Under the pieces are notes generated by a model that worked only from the letters and a program-made list of their open reading frames with translations, was not told where the DNA came from and ran no database searches. From Streptomyces sp. CB00455 (GTDB taxonomy: Bacteria; Actinomycetota; Actinomycetes; Streptomycetales; Streptomycetaceae), in NCBI RefSeq assembly GCF_001905445.1, contig NZ_LIVQ01000009.1, forward strand, positions 1-64,000: 64,000 nt of DNA, read 5' to 3'. Positions 17,862 to 26,742 of this stretch are shown one piece after another (the first letter of the stretch is position 1; each line of letters starts with the position of its first letter). The position numbers were made by a program, and so were the translations under genes.

Positions 17862-18293
17862 ATGAGCGGATACGAGGACGACGAGGCGGCCGCCGGCGGC
17901 GCCGGGCGGCGCGGCCTGTGGATCGAGGAGCCGGCCCTCCGGCGCCGGATGCCGGATCCGGTGCGGGAGTCCGCGGTGCGGTCGGTGCTGATCGTGTCCC
18001 TGACCCTCATACAGGCGACGATCGCCTTCTACCTGACGCTGGCCGCCTCCTGGCTGGCCCTGCCGATGGCGCTGGGCGCGATAGCGGCGACCGTCGCGGC
18101 CACCTGGGGTGTCCTGGACGTGTGGATCACCCGGCAGGCCTGGAACCAGCGCCACGGCGTCGTCTCGGCGCCGAGCAGCACGGCGCACAGCCACCGCCGG
18201 GAGGCCCGCCGGGCCTCCCGCACCGCGCGCGCTTCGGCCCCGGCCCGGATCCGCCGCGACGACGGGCCGCTGACGGCCTTCGGCCGGCGGTAG
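17862..18293 (+). CDS. small two-helix membrane protein
   Basis: 143 aa of unknown function. It has a charged N-terminus, two adjacent hydrophobic segments (VLIVSLTLIQATIAFYLTLA and LALPMALGAIAATVAATWGV) and a basic, Ser/Arg/Ala-rich tail. It lies alone on the plus strand between the conservon and the SMC cassette, convergent with the latter. The gap 17477-17861 holds the promoters for it and for cvnA but no further gene. No family is recognised. Confidence 0.75.
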   Translation: MSGYEDDEAAAGGAGRRGLWIEEPALRRRMPDPVRESAVRSVLIVSLTLIQATIAFYLTLAASWLALPMALGAIAATVAATWGVLDVWITRQAWNQRHGVVSAPSSTAHSHRREARRASRTARASAPARIRRDDGPLTAFGRR

Positions 18294-18314
18294 CCCGCGC
18301 CCGGCGGGGCGGGC
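18293..18314 (+). terminator. short GC hairpin between convergent genes
   Basis: GCCCGCGCC pairs with GGGGCGGGC (one mismatch) around a 4-nt loop immediately after the stop codon, 12 nt before the convergent SMC-like stop. Confidence 0.45.
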
Positions 18315-18325
18315 CACCGCCCGGG

Positions 18326-21300
18326 TCAGGCGGGGGTGGTGTTGCGGCGGTACATGCGGGTCGCCGTGATCTCGCCGTGGATGGTCTCCTCCTCCGGGGA
18401 CTGCTGCGGCAGCCCGGGGCGCAGGTGCTCCTCCACGCTGATGTACTTCAGGCCCGCCCGCAGGTCCGCGTCGTTGCGCAGGCGGATGACCAGCGGGAAC
18501 TCGGCGAGGGCCGTGGTGTCGAAGAGGCCCGTCGTGTACAGCAGCTGGACACCCAGCGCGTCGGAGACGGCCCGCTGGAGCTCCAGCAGGTAGGTGGCGT
18601 TCGCGCGGCCGATCGGATTGTCGAGGAACAGCGTCCCGGCGTGGCGGTGCCTGTCGCGGCCACGGTCGTTGCTGCGCAGCGCCGCCATCGTGCAGTACAG
18701 CGCGATCGCGGCGGTGAGCAGCTGCCCGCCGGAGAAGACGTCGCCCATCTGGCCCACGGGCACGCGTTCGGCGCGCAGCACCGCGTCCGGCTTGAGGATC
18801 TCCACGGAGATGCCCTTGGGTTCCAGTGCCGCCTGTACGCCCCGCAGCAGCAGGGACATGCCGTCGCGGCGCCCCTCGCCGAAGGTGGCGGCGCTGTTCT
18901 TCTTCAGGGCGGCGCGGGTGGCCTCGTCGATGACCTCGCCGAGACGCCCGGTGAGCGTGGCCTGGTCCGGTTCCTCGAAGCGGATCCGCAGGAACTCCTG
19001 GCCCGACCACTCCCCCAGGCCCTCCGGCAGCTGGGACAGGCGCTGCGCCGAGCGGAGCGTGGCCAGGGCGGACTCCACCAGCCCGCGCAGCCGGTCGACG
19101 ATGCTGTCGCGGTTGCGTTCCAGCTGCGCCAGTTCGTCGGTGAGGACGCGCAGGCGCGGCGCGAAGGCGGCGGCCCAGGCCGCCGCGTGCTCGGGCAGGG
19201 CGGAGGCGGGCAGTTCGCGGATCTGCTGGCGCGCGGGGGTGCGCACCTGTTCGTAGCGGGTGGCGTTGGCGTGCCGGACCAGGATGTCGCTGGCCTCGCG
19301 CACGGCGGACTCGGCGGCGGAGAGGTCGGCCGCGCAGGAGCGCAGGGAGCGGCGGGCCTCGGTGGCCGACCGGCGGGCCTCGTCGAGGGTGCCCGGGTGG
19401 GGATCCGGCTCCTGCTCGTCCTCCGCGTGGGCGTGGTCGCGCAGGAGGTCGCGCAGCAGGGCGGCGGTCTCCTCGAAGCCGCCGGCGCCGTCCTCGGCGG
19501 TGCGGTGGGCCCGCAGCAGGTCCGCGTGGGCGGCGCGGGCGCTCTCCACGGCCGCGGTGTGGGCGGCGAGCTGGGCGGTGGCCGTGCGCAGGAGGGCCTG
19601 CGCGTGCTCGACGTGCTCGGGGATCAGCTCCTCGGGCAGTTCGGTGTGCGCCGCGCCCTCGGCGGGGGCGTGGCGTTCGGCCTCGCCGCGCAGCCGGCCG
19701 AGCTGCTCGCTGGCGGTGGACGCCCGGGTCTCCAGCATCTGTACGAGGGACTCGGCGCGGGCGGCCGCGGCCTGCCGGGAGGGGCCGTCGGCTCCGTCGG
19801 TGCCTTCGAGGAGCTGGGCGGCGCGGGTGCGGACCTTGTTGCTGAGGCGGTCGAGTTCGGCGAGGGCGGCGCTCTCCTCGCTCTCGGCGCGGGCCTGTTC
19901 GGCGCGCAGGTCGGCGCCGACCCCGACCTTCTCGTAGAGCCGGGAGGCCGCACGGTAGGCCTCGCGCAGGTCGGGGAGGGGGGCCTTGGGGGCGCCGTCG
20001 GCCTCGGGGAGCGGCTCGGGGGCTCCCGCGATCTCGGCGCGTTCGGCGCGCAGGGCGCGGGCGGTGCGGCGGGCGTCGTCGGCGGCCCGTTGGGCGGCAC
20101 GCCGGTCCTCGTCGGCGGCGCGGGCCCGGTCCAGGCAGACCTCGGCGCGGGCCTCGGACTCGGCGGCCTCGTCGGCCAGTTCGCGCAGGCGGGCCTGCCA
20201 GCCGGAGCGTTCGCGCAGACGGAAGGCGAGGCCGGCGAGGGCGTCGGCGGTGCGGCGGGCCCGCTGGGCGGTGTCCTGCCGCTCGTCGCGCACGCGGGCG
20301 GCGTCGGCGGCGGCCTCGTCGGCCTCGGCGCGTACGGTACGGGCCTCCGCGAGCTCGGCGTCGGCCTCCTCGGCGAACGCACGGGCGGCCGCGGCCTGCT
20401 GCGCCAGCTCGGCCAGACGGCCGGGCGGGCAGCCGGTGCGCCAGGAGGCGAGGCGGGCGGCCAGTTCGCGGTCCCCGGCGAGGCGGGCGGCCAGGTCGCG
20501 GATCTCGGTGTCGCGGGCGGTGGCGCGGGTGCGCAGCGCCCGGCGCTCCTCGTCGGCGGCGTGCTCGTCGTGCATGGCCGGGTTCGGCGAGACGATGAAA
20601 ATGCTGGAGAGGGCGGAATCGGCGTCGGCGGCCGGGGGGAGGGGGGCCAGCAGGGCGGCGGCCGTGCCGACGGCGACGGTGGAGCGGGGCAGCAGCGCGG
20701 CGCCGGAGAGGACCTCGCGGGCGCGGCTGTGGGTGTCGGGGTCGGTGATGACGACGCCGTCGACGAGTTCGGGGCGGGCGGCCAGGACGGCCGCGTGGTC
20801 GGCGGGGTCCACGGACTGGGCGAGGTAGCGCCAGCCGGGGAGGGCGGGGATGCCGTGCTCGCCGAGGTACTCGACGGTGGCCAGGACGTCGGGGCCGGGC
20901 GGGAGCAGTCCGCCGTCGCCGAGGGCGCCGAGGATGCGGGCGTCTTCGGCGGCGGCGGTGCGCAGCTCGAACAGCTGCCGTTCCGCGGAGGCGACCCCGT
21001 CGCTCAGCAGGGCGCGCAGGTCGTCGGCGTTGCGGTCGAGGTCCTCGGCGCTCAGCCCGCCGGTGGTGGCGTCGTCCCCGGCTCCGGCAGTGCCCGTCCG
21101 GGCCTCGCCCTGTGCGGCCAAGGTCCGGGCGGCGTGTCCGTCCCGGTCACCGGCTACGGCGGGAACCTGGCCGCGGGGCCCGGGAATGCCCGGGGTGCGG
21201 GCGGGTCCGGCGGCGCCCGGCAGGCCCAGCAGCGCGGCCAGACGCGGCGCTTCGGCGAGCGAGGCGGCGGTGCGGCGCTCGGCGTCGTAGGCCGATCCGG

Positions 21301-23059
21301 CGGCGTCGGCGGCGTCCGCGGCGCGGGCGGCGTGCAGCTCGGCGCGGGATTCGGCGGCAGCGGCCTCACGGGCGGCTTCGGCCGTGGCGCGGGCGGTCTC
21401 GCGGGCTTCGTCCCAGGCGGCGACGGCGGTCTTCTCCGCGTCGGCGGCGGCCAGGGCGGCGCGGGCGGGGTCGGCGTCGGGCGCCGAGTCGTCGAGCCAG
21501 CCGGCGCGGACGGCTTCGGCGGTCTCCTGCTGGACTTCGCCGAGCCGCGAGCGCAGGTGCTCGGCCTCGCTGCGGGCGCGCTGGGCCGCGGTGGCGGCGG
21601 CGGTGGCGTCGCGGTGCGCGGCCTCGCCGGTGGCCTGGAGCTCGGCGGAGCGCTCCTCCTCCTCGTTGGCCAGCCGCTCGCCGTGCTCGGCGGCGGTGTG
21701 CAGGGCCCGTACGAGGTCGGCGGCGGCCGTGGCGCGGGCGGCCAGCGCCGGGGCGGCATCCCGCTCGGCCTCGCGGATGGCGGCGGCGACCCGGGCGGAG
21801 CGGTCGGCGGCGGCCCGGTGGCGCAGGACGGTCTCGGCGGCCTGCCAGGCGGAGTGCAGCGTGCGCGCTTCGAGGAGTTCGCGGCGCTGGGCGGCGGCGG
21901 CCTTGTCGGCGACGGCCAGGGCCAGCGAGGCGTGCCGGTAGGCGAGTTCGGCGGAGACGGCGGCGCTGCGGGCCCGTGCGGACTCGGCGGCGGTGACCTC
22001 GTGGGCGGCGCCGGTGACGCGCTGGGCGAGGTCGGCGGCCCGCCCGCGCTCGTCGGTGGCGCGGGCGGACAGCCGCCGGGCGAGGGTGCGGGTGCGGCGC
22101 TCGGCGCCCGCGTGGACGTCGCGCAGCCGGGTGCGGGTCTCGGCGGCCTCCACGATCCGGGTGAGCAGGTCCACCGATCCGGCGGTGAAGTCCCGCTCGG
22201 CCATCAGCTCGGCGCGCCGGCCGAGCTTGTTGCCGAAGCCGTGGACGAGGTCGGCGAGGCCGTCCGTGTCACGGGTGTCGGTGACGGCCCGCAGCAGCAG
22301 GTCGGTGAAGTCGGAGTCCTTCTTGACGGCGAAGAGGCCGGCGGCCTCGCCCTCGTCGGCGTTCATCTCGCGCTGGTAGCGGAAGAGTTCGGGGTCGAGG
22401 CCGAGTTCGGTGAGGTGTTCGTTCCAGCGGTCGTGGATCTCCTCGAAGTACACCTCCAGGTGCGGGTAGGCCTTGCCGGCCTCGGTGAGGGCGTCGCGGA
22501 AGCCCTTCATGGTGCGGCGGCGGCCGCGGGCGCCGGAGACGCCTTCGCCGGGCGGCCGTACGGAAGTGGCCTCGGCGACCGGCAGGTTGTCCAGGCTCAG
22601 TCCGGGCCCGGGGCGGAAGGAGTACCAGGCCTCGGCGAACTTGCGCGGGTCGCTGGAGACCTGGCGGCCGCGCCACTCGCTGACCTTGCCGACGACCACG
22701 CACTCGCCGGTCCGGGTGTGCTGCCACTCCAGGGCGACGTGGCCGCAGTCGTCTGCGAGCAGGAACTTGCGCAGGACGCCGGAGCTGGCGCCGCCGAGGG
22801 TGTTGCGGTGGCCGGGGAGCATCACCGAGAAGATCAGCTTGAGCAGGACGGACTTGCCGCCGCCGTTCTCCAGGAAGAGCACGCCGGCGGGCGCGGGGCG
22901 GCGCGGCGGCCCGGTGGGCTCGTCCTCGAAGAACTCCGCCTGGGCCGGCGCCGGATGGGGCACCGGTTCCCCGACTCCGCGCAGGTCGAGCACGGTGTCG
23001 GCGTAGCGCGCGCCGGCGGGCCCGATGGAGTAGAGGCGGATCCGGGACAGCTCGTACAT
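18326..23059 (-). CDS. giant SMC-like ATPase (JetC/MksB-like)
   Basis: 1577-aa ABC-type SMC-like protein. The N-terminal head has Walker A NGGGKS (residues 65-70); the usual first glycine of the P-loop is Leu63. A very long Ala/Glu/Arg-rich coiled coil follows, with a break near its middle that may be the hinge. The C-terminal head carries the ABC signature FSGGQ near residue 1440 and a Walker B LFLDNPIG near 1475, where the catalytic glutamate position is Asn. It is the last gene after kleisin-like and KITE-like genes, the JetA-B-C order of Wadjet/MksBEF complexes that extrude DNA loops. ATG 23059 opens MYELSRIRLY. A chromosome-organising or anti-plasmid role is inferred. Confidence 0.82.
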   Translation of the reverse strand: MYELSRIRLYSIGPAGARYADTVLDLRGVGEPVPHPAPAQAEFFEDEPTGPPRRPAPAGVLFLENGGGKSVLLKLIFSVMLPGHRNTLGGASSGVLRKFLLADDCGHVALEWQHTRTGECVVVGKVSEWRGRQVSSDPRKFAEAWYSFRPGPGLSLDNLPVAEATSVRPPGEGVSGARGRRRTMKGFRDALTEAGKAYPHLEVYFEEIHDRWNEHLTELGLDPELFRYQREMNADEGEAAGLFAVKKDSDFTDLLLRAVTDTRDTDGLADLVHGFGNKLGRRAELMAERDFTAGSVDLLTRIVEAAETRTRLRDVHAGAERRTRTLARRLSARATDERGRAADLAQRVTGAAHEVTAAESARARSAAVSAELAYRHASLALAVADKAAAAQRRELLEARTLHSAWQAAETVLRHRAAADRSARVAAAIREAERDAAPALAARATAAADLVRALHTAAEHGERLANEEEERSAELQATGEAAHRDATAAATAAQRARSEAEHLRSRLGEVQQETAEAVRAGWLDDSAPDADPARAALAAADAEKTAVAAWDEARETARATAEAAREAAAAESRAELHAARAADAADAAGSAYDAERRTAASLAEAPRLAALLGLPGAAGPARTPGIPGPRGQVPAVAGDRDGHAARTLAAQGEARTGTAGAGDDATTGGLSAEDLDRNADDLRALLSDGVASAERQLFELRTAAAEDARILGALGDGGLLPPGPDVLATVEYLGEHGIPALPGWRYLAQSVDPADHAAVLAARPELVDGVVITDPDTHSRAREVLSGAALLPRSTVAVGTAAALLAPLPPAADADSALSSIFIVSPNPAMHDEHAADEERRALRTRATARDTEIRDLAARLAGDRELAARLASWRTGCPPGRLAELAQQAAAARAFAEEADAELAEARTVRAEADEAAADAARVRDERQDTAQRARRTADALAGLAFRLRERSGWQARLRELADEAAESEARAEVCLDRARAADEDRRAAQRAADDARRTARALRAERAEIAGAPEPLPEADGAPKAPLPDLREAYRAASRLYEKVGVGADLRAEQARAESEESAALAELDRLSNKVRTRAAQLLEGTDGADGPSRQAAAARAESLVQMLETRASTASEQLGRLRGEAERHAPAEGAAHTELPEELIPEHVEHAQALLRTATAQLAAHTAAVESARAAHADLLRAHRTAEDGAGGFEETAALLRDLLRDHAHAEDEQEPDPHPGTLDEARRSATEARRSLRSCAADLSAAESAVREASDILVRHANATRYEQVRTPARQQIRELPASALPEHAAAWAAAFAPRLRVLTDELAQLERNRDSIVDRLRGLVESALATLRSAQRLSQLPEGLGEWSGQEFLRIRFEEPDQATLTGRLGEVIDEATRAALKKNSAATFGEGRRDGMSLLLRGVQAALEPKGISVEILKPDAVLRAERVPVGQMGDVFSGGQLLTAAIALYCTMAALRSNDRGRDRHRHAGTLFLDNPIGRANATYLLELQRAVSDALGVQLLYTTGLFDTTALAEFPLVIRLRNDADLRAGLKYISVEEHLRPGLPQQSPEEETIHGEITATRMYRRNTTPA

Positions 23060-23160
23060 GGCGGCGGACTCTCGTGGTCTCTCGTAGGTCTGCGGGGTGC
23101 GGGGCGGGCGGTGGTGCGGGGTCGGGGGCCGGGGCGCAGGCGTGGAAGGGCAGGCCGGGC

Positions 23161-24063
23161 TCAGGCGTGGAAGGGCAGGCCGGCGTCGGCGGCGAGTTCG
23201 AGGTCGTCGCCCTCGGGCGGCGGCAGCAGGGTGGCGGAGCCGTCGCTGACGGGGACCACACCCAGTTCCAGGAGCTCGGCCATGGCCGCGCCGGCCGCCA
23301 TGTCGCGGACCTGGAGCTGGTAGCGGGGGGTGGTGCGGTAGGTGCCGCCCGACTCGTCCCCGGTCCGCTGGAGGAAGCCGGATTCGGTGAGGAAGGCGGC
23401 GGCCTTGCCGACGATGCCGGTGGTGGAGCCGGCCAGACGGCGGGCGTCCTTGGTGGCGCCGGTCGCGCTGCGGCGGGCGTAGACGCGCCAGGCGGCCTCC
23501 AGGCCGGGCGCGTCGGAGGCGGGGTCGGTGTTCTCGCCGGTCTGCTCGGCGCGCTCCTCCAGGCGGCGGCAGGTCTGCCGGACGAAGGCGTCGACGCCGT
23601 TGACGGTGATGCGGCCGATGTAGCCGTCGTCGGCGAGGTCCTCCGGGCGGGGGAAGGCAAGGGCGGCGACGGCGAGGTGGGCGAGGCCGTGCAGGAAGCG
23701 GTCGGCGGATTCGGCGGCGGTACGGCGGGCGTAGTCGCCCATGCGGACGGCGAAGACGGAGTCCTCCCCGGCGGCCACGGCCATGCCGGCGCGCGGGGAC
23801 ACCTCCAGGACGACGAGGCCGAGGCCGGTGGCGACGGCGTCGGCGAGGCGGCCGAAGGCGGGGTCCTCGCGGTAGCGGCGCAGCAGTTCGGCGTACTCGG
23901 CGTCGCGGGCGGGCAGCAGCTTGGGCTGCAGCCCGAGCGCGACGAGCCGGGCCGCGTCCGCGGCGTCGGCGGGGGTGAGGGCGCCGCCGGAGGCGGGCGC
24001 GACGGGAGCCGGCGCCGCGTCGGGCTCGCTCCACGCGGGGTGCTCGGCGTGGTGGTCGCTCAC
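23161..24063 (-). CDS. KITE-like winged-helix protein (JetB/MksE-like)
   Basis: 300 aa. The N-terminus is Pro/Ala-rich. The body is predicted mostly helical with a strand pair VVLEVSPRAGMAVA ... SVFAVRM and a late winged-helix-like part (GKAAAFLTESGFLQ ... YRTTPRYQLQVRDM). This layout fits JetB/MksE, the KITE subunit that binds the kleisin in SMC complexes. The assignment rests on gene position between a kleisin-like and an SMC-like gene and on fold guess, not on a signature motif. GTG 24063 overlaps the stop of the small upstream ORF (GTGA). Confidence 0.7.
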   Translation of the reverse strand: MSDHHAEHPAWSEPDAAPAPVAPASGGALTPADAADAARLVALGLQPKLLPARDAEYAELLRRYREDPAFGRLADAVATGLGLVVLEVSPRAGMAVAAGEDSVFAVRMGDYARRTAAESADRFLHGLAHLAVAALAFPRPEDLADDGYIGRITVNGVDAFVRQTCRRLEERAEQTGENTDPASDAPGLEAAWRVYARRSATGATKDARRLAGSTTGIVGKAAAFLTESGFLQRTGDESGGTYRTTPRYQLQVRDMAAGAAMAELLELGVVPVSDGSATLLPPPEGDDLELAADAGLPFHA

Positions 24064-24302
24064 GGGCGGATCTCCTCGACGGTGGTGTGGTCACGGGTGG
24101 TGTGGTCACGGTGTGCGGTGCTCACGCGGCGGTCCCTGCACGGCCCGTCCGCGGGTGCGGATCCCGTGCCGGCACCGCGAAGCGGGCGGCGGCGGGAAGC
24201 GGGAGCCGGGGCCGGGCGGCGGGAAGCCGGAGCCGGGGCCGGGTGGCACCCGGAAGCCGGGGCCGGGGCCCCGCCGGCGGTGTCGTGCCGGGTGCGGCTC
24301 AT
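24060..24302 (-). CDS. small coupled ORF in the SMC cassette
   Basis: 80 aa, Pro/Ala/Arg/Ser-rich, with repeated APAPASRR units. Its ATG overlaps the stop of the kleisin-like gene (ATGA) and its own stop overlaps the KITE start (GTGA). Both junctions are standard Streptomyces coupling overlaps, which suggests ribosomes traverse it. The low-complexity repeats at DNA level could equally mean it is only a repeat-expanded spacer that keeps the frame open. No known domain. Confidence 0.4.
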   Translation of the reverse strand: MSRTRHDTAGGAPAPASGCHPAPAPASRRPAPAPASRRRPLRGAGTGSAPADGPCRDRRVSTAHRDHTTRDHTTVEEIRP

Positions 24303-25810
24303 GCCGCCTCCGCGCGGGCTGCGGCCATGCCGGCCGCGTCGAGGAGGGCGGTGCCGACGATCAGGTCCGCGCCGCCGAACTCGGGGTCGTCGAGCTGCGT
24401 GCCGTCGTCCACCGCGAACAGCAGCCGCTCCTCACCCTGGCGGTAGGCCGTCCCGACGGCCGGGCTCGCCGCGTGGACGGCCAGCAGGGCCACCAGGTAC
24501 GGCAGTTCGGGGTCACTGCGGCGGGCCTCGGCCAGCAGGCCGGACAGCCGGCGCGGGGCGTCGTGCGGAAGATCGAGGAGCCGCATCGCGGCGGCGAGCT
24601 GCTCCTCGCTGAAGCGGCTGTCGTCCGGGGTGGCGATGAGGTCCGGTTCCGGCATCTGCGCCCCGAGGTGCTCCCGCTCCACGGGCGGGGTGAGCAGGAT
24701 GTCGACCAGGTCGCCCACCCGTACCGACACCGGCGTGCGCAGTCCCGCCCCGGAGGCGAAGAACGCGTCCGTGACCCGGATCGCCCCTTCGAGCGGCAGC
24801 GGCAGCAGCGGGGCCACCAGCTGGCCGTACAGGTCGATGCCAGTGCGCGTCGCGGGGGCGGCGAAGGCCTGGCGGTCCTGCTCGGCGCGGAAGAGCGGTC
24901 CGGCGTCCAGGAGCCTGGACTGGAGCTGGGTGTGGCGCCGGATGCAGTCCTTGACGATGTCCACCAGCTCGGCGGCGCGCCGCTTGTTCTCCGGCTCCTC
25001 CGCCTCGTCCCGTGCCTTGCGGATGTTGGTGAGGATCGCGTTCTCGTGGCGGTAGCGGTCGGCGACGTGGTCGAGCGCTTCGGCGATCATGTCCGGGACG
25101 GCGACCAGCCAGTCCACGGCGCGTACGTTGCGCCGGGTGGCGTCCAGCGTGCGGCGCAGCGTCTCGGCGTACTGCACGGTGCGGTAGCGGGCCTGTTCGG
25201 CGGCGAGCTGGGCGTCGGCGAGACGGCCTCGGCTGATGAGGACCTCCAGCTTCACCTCGGCGGCGATCTGGGCGCTGGTGACGTCCGTGTCGAGGGCGCC
25301 GACCAGCACGTTCACCGCTTCGTCGGTGGTGCGCAGGTAGACCGCGCCGCCGTAGCCCGGCACCTCTTCGATCAGCTTGAAGTCGTAGTCGCGGCGGATG
25401 TAGACGCCGTCCGGCCCGAAGGTGCCGTACCGCGCGCGGAAGCCGCGGTCCACGCTGCCGACGTTGATCAGGTTCTCCAGCACCCAGCGGGCCACCCGCT
25501 CGTGCTCGGCCGCCGGCCGGCCCGGGGCCTGGGCGGCGACACGGGGCAGCAGCCTGGCCACTATCTGCTCGTGGTCGGCGCCGGTGTCGAAGTCCATGTT
25601 CAGCGTGACCAGGTCGATCGCGGCCAGCGCTACCTCCGCCATCGCGTAGACCCCGTACTCGCCGGCCAGATTGGCCTTGCGCACGTCGAGGTCGTGGAGC
25701 GGGGCGGTGCAGGCGAGGGCGCGCAGCCGCCGGGCCAGGCCCTCGTCGGCGGCCGGGCCCGGCGCCGGGGACGGAAGGGTCTTCGCCGGGGCGGGGAGAG
25801 TCACGGGCAA
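24299..25810 (-). CDS. kleisin-like subunit (JetA/MksF-like)
   Basis: 503-aa soluble protein, first gene of the SMC cassette. It is mostly helical. YGVYAMAEVALAAIDLVTLNM and a central segment VYLRTTDEAVNVLVGAL are followed by a long helix of EVKLEVLISRGRLADAQLAAEQARYR type and a C-terminal helical part. MksF/JetA proteins have this scheme (helical N-terminus, middle helices that bind the KITE, C-terminal winged helix). No catalytic motif is seen. ATG 25810 is used; a later start at MAEVAL is less likely. It would bridge the ATPase heads. The assignment is inferred from order and composition. Confidence 0.65.
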   Translation of the reverse strand: MPVTLPAPAKTLPSPAPGPAADEGLARRLRALACTAPLHDLDVRKANLAGEYGVYAMAEVALAAIDLVTLNMDFDTGADHEQIVARLLPRVAAQAPGRPAAEHERVARWVLENLINVGSVDRGFRARYGTFGPDGVYIRRDYDFKLIEEVPGYGGAVYLRTTDEAVNVLVGALDTDVTSAQIAAEVKLEVLISRGRLADAQLAAEQARYRTVQYAETLRRTLDATRRNVRAVDWLVAVPDMIAEALDHVADRYRHENAILTNIRKARDEAEEPENKRRAAELVDIVKDCIRRHTQLQSRLLDAGPLFRAEQDRQAFAAPATRTGIDLYGQLVAPLLPLPLEGAIRVTDAFFASGAGLRTPVSVRVGDLVDILLTPPVEREHLGAQMPEPDLIATPDDSRFSEEQLAAAMRLLDLPHDAPRRLSGLLAEARRSDPELPYLVALLAVHAASPAVGTAYRQGEERLLFAVDDGTQLDDPEFGGADLIVGTALLDAAGMAAARAEAA

Positions 25811-25855
25811 AGACTAGGCGCTGACCCCGACAACATCCCAAACGGCATGGTTCGG

Positions 25856-25927
25856 CCGGATCGTCCCCGGCCGCCAGGACCGGATCGTCCCCGGCCGCCG
25901 CGGCCGGATCGTCCCCGGCCATCGGGG
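25856..25927 (+). repeat. three tandem 24-bp repeats upstream of pxpA
   Basis: Units starting CCGGATCGTCCCCGGCC lie at 25856, 25880 and 25904, period 24 bp. They occupy most of the 149-bp divergent gap between the SMC cassette and pxpABC and so could affect either promoter. Confidence 0.85.
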
Positions 25928-25959
25928 GGCGGGGGCGTGCGCTGTTCTACGCTCACCGC

Positions 25960-26742
25960 ATGGCTTCCATGATCACACCCTCCGAGGCGGCGATCGACCT
26001 CAACGCCGACCTCGGCGAGGGATTCGGGCGATGGACGCTCACCGACGACGAGGCGCTGCTCTGCGTCGTCACGAGCGCCAACGTCGCCTGCGGCTTCCAC
26101 GCCGGGGACCCGTCCACCATGCGCCGGGTCTGCGAGCTGGCGGCCGCGCGGGGGGTGCGGATCGGCGCGCAGGTGTCCTACCGCGACCTGGCGGGCTTCG
26201 GCCGCCGGTCGATGGACGTGCCGGCCGCCGAGCTGGCGGACGAGGTGGCCTACCAGATCGGGGCCCTGGAGGTGTTCGCCCGCGCGGCGGGCTCCCGGGT
26301 GTCGTACGTGAAGCCGCACGGCGCGCTCTACAACCGCACGGTGCACGACGCCGACCAGGCCGGCGCGGTCGTCGCCGGGATCCTGACGGCCGGGGGCTCC
26401 CTGCCCGTGCTCGGGCTGCCCGGCTCGCTGCTGCTCTCGGCGGCGGCCGGGGCTGGGCTGACCGCCGTCCCGGAGGCCTTCGCGGACCGCGCCTACACGC
26501 CCGGCGGCAGGCTGGTGCCGCGCGGCGAGCCCGGGGCGGTGGTGCACGACCCGGAGGCGGTGGTGGCGCGGGCGGTGCGGATGGCCGCCGAGGGTGCGGT
26601 GACGGCGGCGGACGGCTCCCGGGTCGCGGTGGCCGCGCGCTCGCTGTGCCTGCACGGCGACACGCCGGGGGCCGCGGATCTCGCCCGTCGCGTCCGCGCG
26701 GCGCTGGGCGCGGCCGGCGTCCGCGTGGAGGCCTTCGCGTGA
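25960..26742 (+). CDS. pxpA: 5-oxoprolinase subunit A (LamB/YcsF family)
   Basis: 260-aa PxpA. With PxpB and PxpC it hydrolyses 5-oxoproline (pyroglutamate) to glutamate at the cost of ATP. The family hallmarks IDLNADLGEGFG, ANVACGFHAGDP and VKPHGALYN are all present. ATG 25960 is used; ATG 25969 is possible. First gene of a three-gene operon with 4-nt overlaps. Confidence 0.95.
   Translation: MASMITPSEAAIDLNADLGEGFGRWTLTDDEALLCVVTSANVACGFHAGDPSTMRRVCELAAARGVRIGAQVSYRDLAGFGRRSMDVPAAELADEVAYQIGALEVFARAAGSRVSYVKPHGALYNRTVHDADQAGAVVAGILTAGGSLPVLGLPGSLLLSAAAGAGLTAVPEAFADRAYTPGGRLVPRGEPGAVVHDPEAVVARAVRMAAEGAVTAADGSRVAVAARSLCLHGDTPGAADLARRVRAALGAAGVRVEAFA

Noticed and set aside
17852..23323. Plus-strand open frame of over 1800 codons opposite the SMC-like gene
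   Set aside because: Gly/Ala/Val-rich antisense shadow of the coiled-coil coding region; the minus strand has SMC motifs and proper starts.
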